From contig JAHBMJ010001459.1 in assembly GCA_018398765.1 (NCBI GenBank), positions 1 to 25,000 on the forward strand: a stretch of 25,000 bases of DNA, read 5' to 3'. Shown piece by piece: positions 11,132 to 21,098 of this stretch. Below the pieces are notes generated by a model that saw nothing but the letters and a program-made list of their open reading frames with translations, was not told the DNA's origin and searched no databases. Both the position numbers and the translations under genes were made by a program. The DNA comes from Chromera velia (taxonomy: Eukaryota; Sar; Chromeraceae). The first letter of the stretch is position 1, and each line of letters starts with the position of its first letter.

Positions 11132-13369
11132 CTGCAAGGGCGGAGCGAGGAAAGGAGGGAAGGAGGGAGGGAGGCAGGGAAGAAAATGTCGAATGGTCGA
11201 AGCAGGGCTGGTTGGTTCAGTTTAATTCGACCTCACTGCCTTTTGTGCTTTTTGGACCATCTGCATCCTCGCTTCTGCTTTTTTCTGCCACTCTGAGTCG
11301 CCATAAGTGGACCCGCAGGACAATCAATGGTGTATATATTCTGTATGAAAATGAATCCATACAATCGCCATAAGCGGACCCGCAGGACAATCAATGGTGG
11401 TCTGTCTCAGAAACAAATGACGGCCCCCCCACGTTTGACCGAAAAGGGGAGGGACTGCTGTGAACATGCACCTGCTCTCTTTGAACAGACTCCATCCATC
11501 AACCACCGAAGGAAAACTTGTGTCTGACTGGTCTCCCAGCTGAATCCAATGAACAATTTCAAACTGATTATTCGCAATGCAACGCAATTGATCTGTGCTC
11601 CCTCACTCTCCCACTGCATGTGGATTCCATTCAAACATTTCCCTTCATTGTCCGCCTCAATTAATTCATTCATTCATGAATGAATGAATGAATGAATGAG
11701 AAGAAGAAAGATCCAACAGGCAAAAAAACAAACAAAGAAAGAAAGCGGAAGGAAGGAAAGTCAATTGAAGGCAGAAGGAAAGAAATTTGAAACCAACAAA
11801 AAAGGTTCCCCCTGCATGAGAGACCAATAGAAGGAAGGAAGGAAGGAAGGAAGGAGCATGAATCAATCGATCAATCAAGGGATGCATCAATCAGCAAAGT
11901 GACTGACCCGTCCAGGGGATCTCTGTATGGTCGGGCACCTCCTCCTCCTCCCGCACTTCTCTGTTGCTGCTGTCGGGGGTCCTCTCTTTCTCCTCCTCTA
12001 TCTCTGTCTCTTTCTCTGTACTCTCTCCCCCTCTCTCCGTCAGACATTGACAGGGGAGAGCGGTCTCTCTCGCGATCTCCTCCTCCTCCTCGGGGACCCC
12101 TCATGAGTCGATCCCTCTCCCTTTCCCTGTCTCTGTCTCCTCCTCTGTCGCGGTCTTGTTGCCTCTCCCGCTGTCTTTCTCTTTGCTCCCTCTCTCTCTC
12201 CATCTCCTTGTCCCGGTATTTCTGTTCCAACCGTGCATCCAGCTCTTCTCGCTCCCTTTGTTTCTGCCTCTCCCTTTCCCGGTCTCTCTGTCTATTCTCT
12301 AGAAGCGCGTCTAATTCTTCTCTCTCCCTCTGCTTTTCCCTCTCCCTCTCCTTCTGCCGTCTCTGCAAATCCAACGCAGCAGGGGACGCCGCAGACGGAA
12401 TTTCCCCCCCCCACCCATTCCCCGCACCCCCCCACCCACCAGCTGCCTCACGGGAGATCTCCCCTCCCATATCCATCGCCCGCCCCCCAAGGGCCTCTCC
12501 ATACTCACGCGCCCCCCCCCCTACTCTTCCCACAGCACCTTCACCAGCAGTTTTCATCGTTCCCACAACCCCTCCGGCGGCGCCTAGGGCCCCAGCAGCA
12601 CCAAACCCAGCAACGCCCCCCGGACCCAGAGGCGAGGGCGCCACCGCCTGTGAGAGGGGCTCGGGAGAGAAGCGGGCAGGCGAGGGCGTCTGTACCTGCA
12701 GGTTCTGCAACGACCCTGCCTGAATGGCCCCGGGAGTGCGGGGCGAGATCCCCCCCACCCCTGGGTAGGCGGGGGATTGCAGTTGGACAGGGGGAACCTG
12801 CTGCTGAAGCTGCTGGGCGTTCGGCATGGAGACTTGGGGAATGTTCACTGAAAGAATGTTTCCCTTCCCCTTCTCTATGTCTGTTTGCTGCTTGCTCGCA
12901 TCATTGCCTCCTGTCGGTATGTTCTGCACTGCCACGCTGGGCTGTGCTTGAGGTTGTGGTTGAGGGCTCTGTACCTGTTTGAACCTGTTGAGCCGGTTCT
13001 CAATCGGGTTACAGCCTGAAATCGCGAGGATCGCGTAGACTGTGGACCCCAGCACAAGCAGTGTGCCAGCAAGAATGAGAGCTAGGGCAAAGCCTAGAAG
13101 GGGTTGGGTGAATTTGAGAGAGTAGATGGGGTCCACGCATGAGAAGGACTGGAAGAGATTCTTGACCCCGTTCGAACAGGAGGAAGTAATCTCGAGACAC
13201 TGCCAGCTGCTGCAACCCGCCAGAGTGCAGTTCGCAGTCCCCCTGTCTGGAACGTTCTGGTGTCTAAAAAGGAAACTGTACCCCTGAGGAGTCAGGGGAA
13301 AGGTGGTCTGACAGCTCATGTACTCCTTGATCTCGTCAACATAGAGGGAGGAGTCAGGGGCGCTTCCTG

Positions 13370-13400
<31 letters not shown>

Positions 13401-13755
13401 CACACACGTATGTATGTATGTGCGTGAAGGCGTACGCAGGCATGCATCCAACATTGAGTCAGAAAGGACAGCCTAGTCAAGAAGGGGCTGGGAGGAAAGA
13501 TGACTTTCACGGTGTGGGTATAACTGTACATGCAAGCAGTACGCACGCACCTGCGTTTGAAGTGTCTGAATAGTTTCCGCTCATGACGATCGTGTACTTG
13601 AGAGCGTCGGAGTTGCTCCCTTTGTAGTCAGTGCACGAGGAAGCCGTGGTGCCCCGGCACTGTCCAGCCTCATCTGAGAACCCTCCAAGCATGAGGAAAC
13701 CCAGACTGAACATGAAGATTCCTCCGAAGAGGGAAGCTGCGGTCAAAGGGCCCAT
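10687..13755 (-). CDS. two-pass membrane protein with long Arg-Glu/Arg-Asp tail (three exons)
   Basis: I do not recognise the family. The model joins 13755-13551, 13366-11908 and 11131-10687; phases 1 and 2 agree at the two junctions, giving about 702 residues. The start ATG sits in ACCATGG, a good eukaryotic start context. Residues about 5-25 form a first membrane segment and 157-184 a second. Between them lies an ectodomain with eight cysteines and two N-glycosylation sequons (NYS, NCT), so up to four disulfides are possible. After residue 185 there is a Pro/Gln-rich stretch, a Gly/Ala-rich stretch, and then several hundred residues dominated by RERE, RDRD and QRER repeats with GGGG spacers. 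The tail should be cytosolic if the cysteine domain is luminal or extracellular. Arg-acid dipeptide tails are known from nuclear-speckle and splicing proteins, which makes this pairing with membrane segments odd. The gene is divergent from the helicase. Confidence 0.75.
11298..11399. repeat. insert A: 32-bp AT-rich core between 35-bp direct repeats
   Basis: The 35 bases at 11298-11332 recur at 11365-11399 with one mismatch. Between them, 11333-11364 holds TTCTGTATGAAAATGAA followed by an inverted CCATACAA, so TGTATG faces CATACA. It lies inside intron 2 of the membrane-protein gene. The core matches the inserts near 18677, 19882, 23399 and 23941. Confidence 0.85.
11664..11689. repeat. 26-bp palindrome of ATTC and GAAT repeats
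   Basis: ATTC repeats switch exactly to GAAT repeats at 11676/11677, giving a perfect palindrome followed by further GAAT units to 11700. It is in intron 2 of the membrane-protein gene and could extrude as a hairpin. Confidence 0.85.
11908..13366 (-). CDS. membrane protein, exon 2
   Basis: This large exon encodes the rest of the ectodomain, the second membrane segment (PLLGFALALILAGTLLVLGS), the Pro/Gln and Gly/Ala regions and most of the RE/RD tail. The frame stays open through the exon although the plus strand is mostly CT-repeat. The donor GACGG|GTCAGT (phase 2) splices to exon 3. Reading through the donor instead reaches a stop at 11871. Confidence 0.75.
13551..13755 (-). CDS. membrane protein, exon 1
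   Basis: This exon encodes the first 68 residues: N-terminal membrane segment SLFGGIFMFSLGFLMLGGF, then the start of the Cys-rich ectodomain. The donor is CGCAG|GTGCGT and the exon ends in phase 1. The 184-base intron (13367-13550) carries a TG/CA dinucleotide run and ends in TTCAG. Confidence 0.75.
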
Positions 13756-14514
13756 GGTCTCTCTCTTTCTCTCCCTCTCTCTCTGCAGAACTTTGGGTGT
13801 CTGAGGCCTTTTATTCTTTCTGCGTGTCTTGTGTCGTTACTCAGTGGCTTCTCGCCTCTCACTCAGTGTCCATTGTTAGTCAAGGGTGTCTGCTGGACGG
13901 ACGGTCGGCACTTACGGGGCCGGTTTCTGCATACAAGATAAATCGGCCTGGATCGACGTGCCTGTCAGACTAGTGCCGGAAAAGTTGAGAACCCTTCAGA
14001 TTCAGATGGCCATTCTGTGGAGAGAGGAGCTTCGTACTGCAGGTAATCATTGGTACTCTGCTCCTTCAAGCCGTCCGGTGAATGGGTTGGCTGATCAAAG
14101 TGCAGATCGACCTGATCGTGAATTAATTATATATCCATATTCGATATTTAATATGTATATCGGTGTATCAAGATAATTAGTACAAGTAAGCTCGCGCGCA
14201 TTGCGCGCGGAAGCAAGTCTGCATCCTCCGTGCATGGTCCTCTCCCCGCGGGCGCGCGGGCGGGGCCGCAGCCGCGCGGGTCGGATCGTTTCTCGACCGG
14301 GTTGCAATAAGGGTTGCAATGATGCTATGGGTCACTCTGTCAACGGCTGACACGTCCAGAAGCTCTCATGGGAATGTCATGGTACGATTGCTCAACAGGG
14401 TTTAATTTGTGAAGAAACTTTGGTAGGTCTATCCTGGCTCTGTGGTCGTCCTTCCGCGCACATGCTCCGTCACCCATTTCTGTGGAGTCTGAAGTCCTTT
14501 TTGTTGCGGTAGTC
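13756..14514. promoter_or_regulatory. shared upstream region of two divergent genes
   Basis: About 760 bases separate the start codons of the membrane-protein gene (minus) and the helicase (plus), so both promoters and 5' leaders should lie here. It contains CT-rich sequence next to 13755, an AT-rich stretch at 14118-14180 (TTAATTATATATCC, ATATTTAATATG), and directly after it a GC-rich, CpG-rich island at about 14190-14290 with GCGCGC and CCCGCGGGCGCGC words. Neither a TATA box nor another core promoter element can be assigned with certainty. Confidence 0.45.
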
Positions 14515-14998
14515 ATGTGCTCTTTCCGTCTCTCTTCGTTGGGTCTCCTCGGGCTCGCCTTGGCGTTCCTCCAGAGCGTGATGGTTTCTTTCTCATTTAC
14601 TTTGAGGCCGACGTCCAGAGTCAAACAGATGAAGCGGCTTTCTGGGAGGTTGTACGGCCCATCTGTCTCCGACTCACTCACAGATGTTGTCGGCGTCTCC
14701 TCTCTCAGTCACCGTGCCGCCTTCCCCTTTTTTCCCGGCGCAGCCACCTCGCGGCTCGCAAACGGACACATCACGCTGTTATGGCTAGCTGAAGGGGGTG
14801 ATGCAGAAATTGGAGAGGAAAAGGAAGGGGAGAAACAACCAGAAGGAGAGCAACAGGAAAGCGATGAGGGGGATGAAGGAGACGCCGAAAATGAAAACGA
14901 GGAGACGGCTCTGTTCGACCTCCCGCCTCCCCCCCCTCCCCCCACATCTCCTTTCCTGGTGCCCTCAGAAATGGACGAGCGAAACCCACTCGCTGCAG
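14515..14998 (+). CDS. helicase exon 1: presequence and acidic/Pro-rich linker
   Basis: This is the first ATG of an open stretch that begins upstream at a non-ATG codon. The protein starts MCSFRLSSLGLLGLALAFLQ, a typical signal-peptide core, then VSFSF and a basic segment (TLRPTSRVKQMKR). Phenylalanine near the predicted cleavage point resembles red-lineage complex-plastid presequences. Later come Glu/Gln-rich repeats and a Pro run (LPPPPPPP). The donor is GCTGCAG|GTCTGT, phase 1. Confidence 0.65.
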
Positions 14999-15646
14999 GT
15001 CTGTCGGTGTGTCTGTGTTTTCCCGCTGTCTGTCTGTGTGTGTCTGTATGGAAAACCAAGTGCCCATACCATCACAGTGCTTTTGCGTTCGACGGTTTCT
15101 CTCGCTGTCACACTGCGGCATTTTTTCGTACGTTCCTTCGTCCGCCTGCTCCTCTTCTCCCCTTCTGTCTCCCTCTTGCCCTCTTAGTCTCTGTCTCCTT
15201 CTCATTTTCCGTCTCCTGCGTGTGCGTGCGTGCGTTCATGCGTGCTTGGATCAATTTGCGTAATTCCGTCCTCCAACCGGCAACGAGACAGAGAGATGCA
15301 ACAAAGACGGCACACTGTCTGCCCGACCTGATGACAAGAATGCGAACTAGAACACAGCCCTCATGTGAATGTCTCTGAAGAAAGTAAAAAAGGAAGACAG
15401 ATTCCGAGACGGGGAATCAATTAAGTTTTTGTTCCTTCCTCTTGCTTGACTCCCCTCTCGGCTAGAAAGAAAGAAACAGAAGAGAATGGAGAAAGGGAAA
15501 AAGGAAAAGAAAAGACGATATAGTCTGTCTGTGCAAAAGAAGGGAGGAGAAGAAACATATAGTCTGTCTGTCTGTGTTGGTGCCAGTCTGCGCGTCTCTG
15601 TCTGTCTGTGTCAAGAAAAAAGGAAGTCGTATAGTATGTCTTGTCC

Positions 15647-15682
<36 letters not shown>

Positions 15683-17150
15683 GACGATATAGTTTCCAAA
15701 CGGCATGCATGCATGCAGGTCTTCTGCCCGATTTTGAGGACGCAAGCAGCCGACCCTCGGTGGAGGCCATTCGGCAAATCGGGGCCCGCCCCGAGGTCGT
15801 GGATCTGATCTACAATGCCTTCACGTCGACGAATGACAGAGAGTACCACAAAGAGGTCGGTCGGGCGGCCTGTACAGATCGCGTCCCAGTGTTGTGTTTG
15901 TGTGTGGGTGTATGGGTGGGTGTGTGCAATGATGTCACACGTCGGTCGGTCATGTAGCCAGGCACAGGAAGGAAGGAATGAGGTCTGTCGATTCCAAGAT
16001 CTCATTTCTTCTCTTCCCAGAAGGGATCTCGGAAACAATGGAGAATTAATCTCCCTTCACCATTCATTCATCTCCTTTTCCTTCCAGTGGAGGGAGAATC
16101 TCCCCTCATCATCATCGAACTCCTTTTCCTTCCTTCCTTCCTTCCTTCCTTCCTGTCTCTCCTGACTGTCTCTCTGCCTGCGTGCCTGACTGAGTGACTG
16201 CAGGTCCTGGCGGCTCTGTACCCCTTTGAGCTTGATGACTTCCAGCAGGAGTCCCTCGACGCCCTTCTGAAGGACGAGAATGTCATCGTTGCGGCCCCCA
16301 CGGGGAGCGGCAAAACCGTCGTGGGTGAGCTTGCAATGTGGCGTGCTCTGGCAATGGGAAAGCGGGTGATCTACACCTCTCCCCTGAAGGCACTGTCGAA
16401 CCAGAAATTTGCGGATTTTTGCCGTTTGTTCGGTGAAGACCGGGTGGGCCTTCTGACAGGCGACACCGCGATCAGGCCCGAAGCGCCTGTGACGGTAATG
16501 ACCACGGAGGTCTACCGGAACATTCTCTACTCGCCTGCCGAGGAGAGACTGTCGAATAGCCAGACAGTGATCTTCGATGAGTTTCACTACATCAACGACC
16601 CTTGGAGAGGCAGCGTCTGGGAGGAGTCTGTGATCAATTGCCCGTCTGAGATTCAGATGGTGGGCCTATCTGCAACAATGGCGAATCCGCAGGACCTGAA
16701 GGATTGGCTGGAGGAGGTGCACGGCAAAACGCGGTTGATCCTTTCAGAGCACAGGCCAGTGCCTTTGAGGTATCACTTGAGTATGGCACAAGGCCTCGTG
16801 CCCCTTTTTGAGGATCCAGACGCGGGACCTGGGGGAGCCTCTTGGTTGGAATCTCTGGAGAAGTCCGTGAGGAATTTGGAAAAACAACAACAGGAGGGGG
16901 AGAAGAAGAAGGGGACTGAGGGGGAAGTGACGGAGGCGGAGCCCCTTTTTGAATCTTCTGCCAGACAAGTAGGTAGAGGGAGGGAGGGGCAGACTGGTTG
17001 TTCCTTCATTTCAGTCACCTCAACGTTCTTTCAGCACAAGTCTCTCTGTCTGTGTAGGAAGAAGTAGAGAGACATTCGGCATTGCATGCAGCATTCCTTT
17101 CTGAAGTCTGGGGCTCGTCTTCCGTGTTTAATTCCTGCCTGTGATTCGTT

Positions 17151-17186
<36 letters not shown>

Positions 17187-17264
17187 AGAGAGAGACAAAG
17201 GAGAGAGAGAGACAAAGGAGAGAGAGAGACAAAGGAGAGAGAGAGACAAAGGAGAGAGAGAGAC

Positions 17265-17304
<40 letters not shown>

Positions 17305-17902
17305 AAGAAAGAAAGAAAGAAAGAAAGTCTGCGGCCATGCAGTCTGCGGCCAAAATGGTCGTGCGCCATGCCGAATCGTTAGCCTTTCTTCCCTCATGCA
17401 TGCAATGTGCAGCCAGCCGCCTCATTCTGTCTGTCTGTCTATCGCTGTTCCTCTTCCCCTTCCTTCCTCTTCCATGCTCTCTCTTCCTTCCATTCATGCA
17501 TGCAGGTCAGAAGAGCCCTGAGGGCAGAAGTCGGACCTGGGAGTCAGAAGAGTGAGGAGAGCAAGACAGTGGAGGCGATCCAACAGGCAAAGAAAGCCAT
17601 GAAGGTCCCCGCACTCAACCCCAAATTCCTTGACATTCGGAGGTCAGCCAGACGGGCAGGCAGACAGGCAGGCAGGCAGGCAGGCAGGCAAGAGTCCTGA
17701 AAGCAAACTGGATGGATGGATAGATGGATGAAGGGAGAGAAGGGGTGTCGATACGGTCGTCCGTTTGTACGCCTTTTCCTTCCTTTCCTCGGTCGTTCTC
17801 TTTTTTTCTTTCTTTCGTTCTTTCTTGCTTTCTTGCTTTCTCTCTCTCTCTCTCTCTCTCTCCTTGGTCTCTCTCTCTCTCTCTCCCTCTCTCTCTCTCC
17901 TT

Positions 17903-17937
<35 letters not shown>

Positions 17938-18312
17938 GCGCGGGGTTGCCGTGTAGACGCGTTCCCTTCGCATTTTGATTACAGAGAGAGCTGCGCCTTT
18001 CTGCCTGGCTGCCTGCCCGCCTGCCTCTACTCTATCGTTGCATGATGGATGGACGCATTTACGGATTGACCATCCATCCTTTCATCCATTTGGTCTCCTC
18101 TCCCCTCCTCTCCATGCGTGCAGGGCGGTGATCAAACGGCTCCTGAAGCACAACAAAGGGGGGCGATACCCTGTGTCAAGGTCAGAAGAAGGGAGGAAGG
18201 AAAAACGAAGAACTGTGGGAAGAGACAGAGACAGGGGTGTAGACAGAGAGGGAGACAGAGAGACACACAGACAGACAGACAGACAGACAGACAGACGGAC
18301 AGACGAACAGAC

Positions 18313-18371
<59 letters not shown>

Positions 18372-20464
18372 GAGACAGACAGACAGACAGACAGAAAGAC
18401 AAATAGGAGAAGAGCGGTAAGAAGAAGAAGAAAACATACAGAAGAGTAAAATGACATTTCCTGTCACGCCCAGGTGAGAGAATTTAGGTAAGGACATCCC
18501 CTGACAAAGCTTCGTTCTCCTTTTCATTTTTTTTTTTGCCTTTCGATTTGCCGAGGGGCGGTTCTTTCGTCGTTCTCCGACCTCTTTTCCTTCCGTTGGA
18601 GATTTTCTTTTTGGAGAGACGACCAGGGGGGGGGAGGGGGCTGCTCTGTTCTCACACATTCATGGTAGAGAGACTCTTTATTTGCATACAGAATTCTTTT
18701 ATTCTGTATTTATATATTAATATTTATTTATTCTGTATGAAAATAAAGGGGGGAAGGTTGCTCTGTTCTCACACATGGTAGAGAGACGATTTCTGTTTGT
18801 TGTCGATCATGCTGAGGTACTCTGGTTGACTGCAGATACGGAAAACTTGATACTCTGACCTTAATCCGAATGGTATGTGAATCTATGTACCTCTGTGCCT
18901 CCCTTTTTTCCTTTTCTCGTTCCTTCCCCCCTTCTTTTTTTTTTCTCCCTTCCTTCCTTCCTTCCTTCCTTCCTTCTTCCTCCCTGTCTGTCTGTCTGTC
19001 TCTCAGTCAGTCACTCTTTCTGTCTTTGGGACTTTCCGTCTGTCATTACCTTTTTGCTTTCCCTGCCGTATCGCCCCCCTTTCATTTTTCTCTTCCAGAC
19101 CTTCCTCTTCCTCCTTCTTTCCTGTGGGTCCGTAGGATTCCTTCGTTCTGCTTTTCCTTTCTGCCCTCTCTCGCACTGTTTCTTTCTTTGGCTTTCTCTC
19201 TCGGTGCGCGTATTCTGTCGACAGCCTTGCGTGTCTCTCGTGTTGATTCACTTGGCAAACTTTGAACATGCCCCGCCATCCCTTCTCTTCAGTTGTCTTC
19301 CTAATTGTTCGCGTGGTCACATCCACATTGTGAATGGGTAAGTGTGGCACCATGTGTGCATGCTTGTTCATACATGTATGCATGAAATGTATGTACGTGC
19401 GTGTTGGTGCAGTTGAGAGATGATGCCGACTTTGCGGAAGCTCTGGGAGTGAGGGAGACGGGGGGGCGCCTGACGAGACGGCAGGTGGAGGAGATCTCGG
19501 AGAAGATTGACATGGACAGGGTCAGTAGGCTTTCTGGGAACGGAAGGAGAGGAAGATAGTCAGTGCGTGCGTCAGTGAAGGAGTGGGTGAGTGGGCAAAT
19601 GAGTGAGTGAGTGAGTGAGTGAGTGGGTGGGTGGGTGAGTGAGAGAGTGAGTGAGTGAGTGAGTACGTGAGTGAGTGAGTGAGTGAGTGGGTGGGGGGGT
19701 GAGTGAGTGAGTGAGTGAGTGCGTGAGTGAGTGGGTGGGTGAGTGAGTGAGTGAGTGGGTGGGTGAGTGAGTGAGTGAGTGGGTGGGTGAGTGAGTGAGT
19801 GAGTGAGTGCGTGATTGAGTGGCAAGGCAAGGAGTCAGGGCTAGGGAAGGAAGCAGGAAAGAGGAGGGGAGGTGGATGGGAATTCTTTTCTTTCATACAG
19901 AATTCTTTTTTTTCATACAAGGAAGCAGGAAGGCATGCAGGGAAGGAAGCAGGAAGAGGAGGGGAGGTGGATGGGAGGTCACTTACGAATGGCGGGGCGG
20001 CTTTCTCAGTGTCCCTGTGCGTCTGTCTTTTTGGCAACAAGAAATGCATAAGAGAGAGAGAGGGAGAGGGAGACTGTGCGTGTGCGTGTTCGTGTGCGAA
20101 TGAGCAATCGAAGTAAGACGTAGAGTCGAAACGCCCGCAAGGCACAGAAGAAGCGCTTGAGTGCGTGTATTTATACAACACTTCAATCGCTGACTCAACC
20201 AACCGGCAAACAAATGAACAAACCAACAAATGAACAGACAAACAAACAAATAAACAAAAACACAAATGAACAAACAAACAAATGAACAAGCAGGTCGTCC
20301 TCCGGGAGATCCCCTCATACGACAGGGTTATCACGCAGGTTGGTGCATCGATGGGTGGGTGCGGGTGTGTGTGGGTTAGTGTGGGTAAGTGCAGACAGAC
20401 AGACAGACAGAGGCACGTCCGATTGTCTCTGCCTCAATCTGCCTGTTTCTGTGGTCTTCCTGCT

Positions 20465-20496
<32 letters not shown>

Positions 20497-20814
20497 AGAG
20501 CAGGAAAGAAAAAGATGAGACCTCAATGACCTTCTGTCTGTTTGATTTCTGTGAAGTGAATCTTTCTCCCGTTCTTTCAGGAATGGGAACGGGTGGTGCT
20601 CTGTTTCCTCTTTTCTTTTTTTTTTAGCTTTTGCCTTGTTTCTTTCTGTTTCACCGAACTGGGTTGTCTCTTCCCTCCCTACGCTTCTTTCCCTTGCTCG
20701 ATCTACTAGAGACAAGATTTTCAGTTCTTCCTTTGCTTTCTGCTTGCCACCCTGGTCTCCCCTTTTGTACATACATGCGTTTCTGACAGCATATCTGTGT
20801 ACCTGCTTGTGTGA

Positions 20815-20853
<39 letters not shown>

Positions 20854-21026
20854 CGTGCGTGTGTGTCCGTGCAGCTCTCGAAAGCTGAGTCTCTTCCTGC
20901 CATCTTTTTCGTCTTCAGCCGGGCTGGGTGCGATCAGGCAAGTTTTGCTTTCGAAAGCTCGACTCTTCCCTTCCTTCCTTGAACCAAAGAAGGAGAGAAA
21001 GAAAAAAAAAGGGATGATTAGCCCGG

Positions 21027-21059
<33 letters not shown>

Positions 21060-21067
21060 CCACAGGT

Positions 21068-21098
<31 letters not shown>

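Noticed and set aside
11899-12723. Long plus-strand Ser/Leu/Pro-rich frame
   Set aside because: It is the antisense shadow of exon 2 of the minus-strand membrane-protein gene.
13886-14042. Plus-strand frame ending in CTGCAG|GTAATC that could be an upstream helicase exon
   Set aside because: Its phase could join to 14807, but exon 1 already has a good start ATG and signal-like sequence at 14515, and the peptide has no recognisable similarity. It may be a 5' leader or chance.
18265-18403. Regular repeats that might suggest a CRISPR-like array
   Set aside because: They are 4-base GACA microsatellites in a spliceosomal intron, with no unique spacers.
18536-18781. Plus-strand frame proposed as a missing exon between helicase exons 5 and 6
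   Set aside because: It contains insert B and its duplicated flanks, and its translation has no similarity to helicase linkers.
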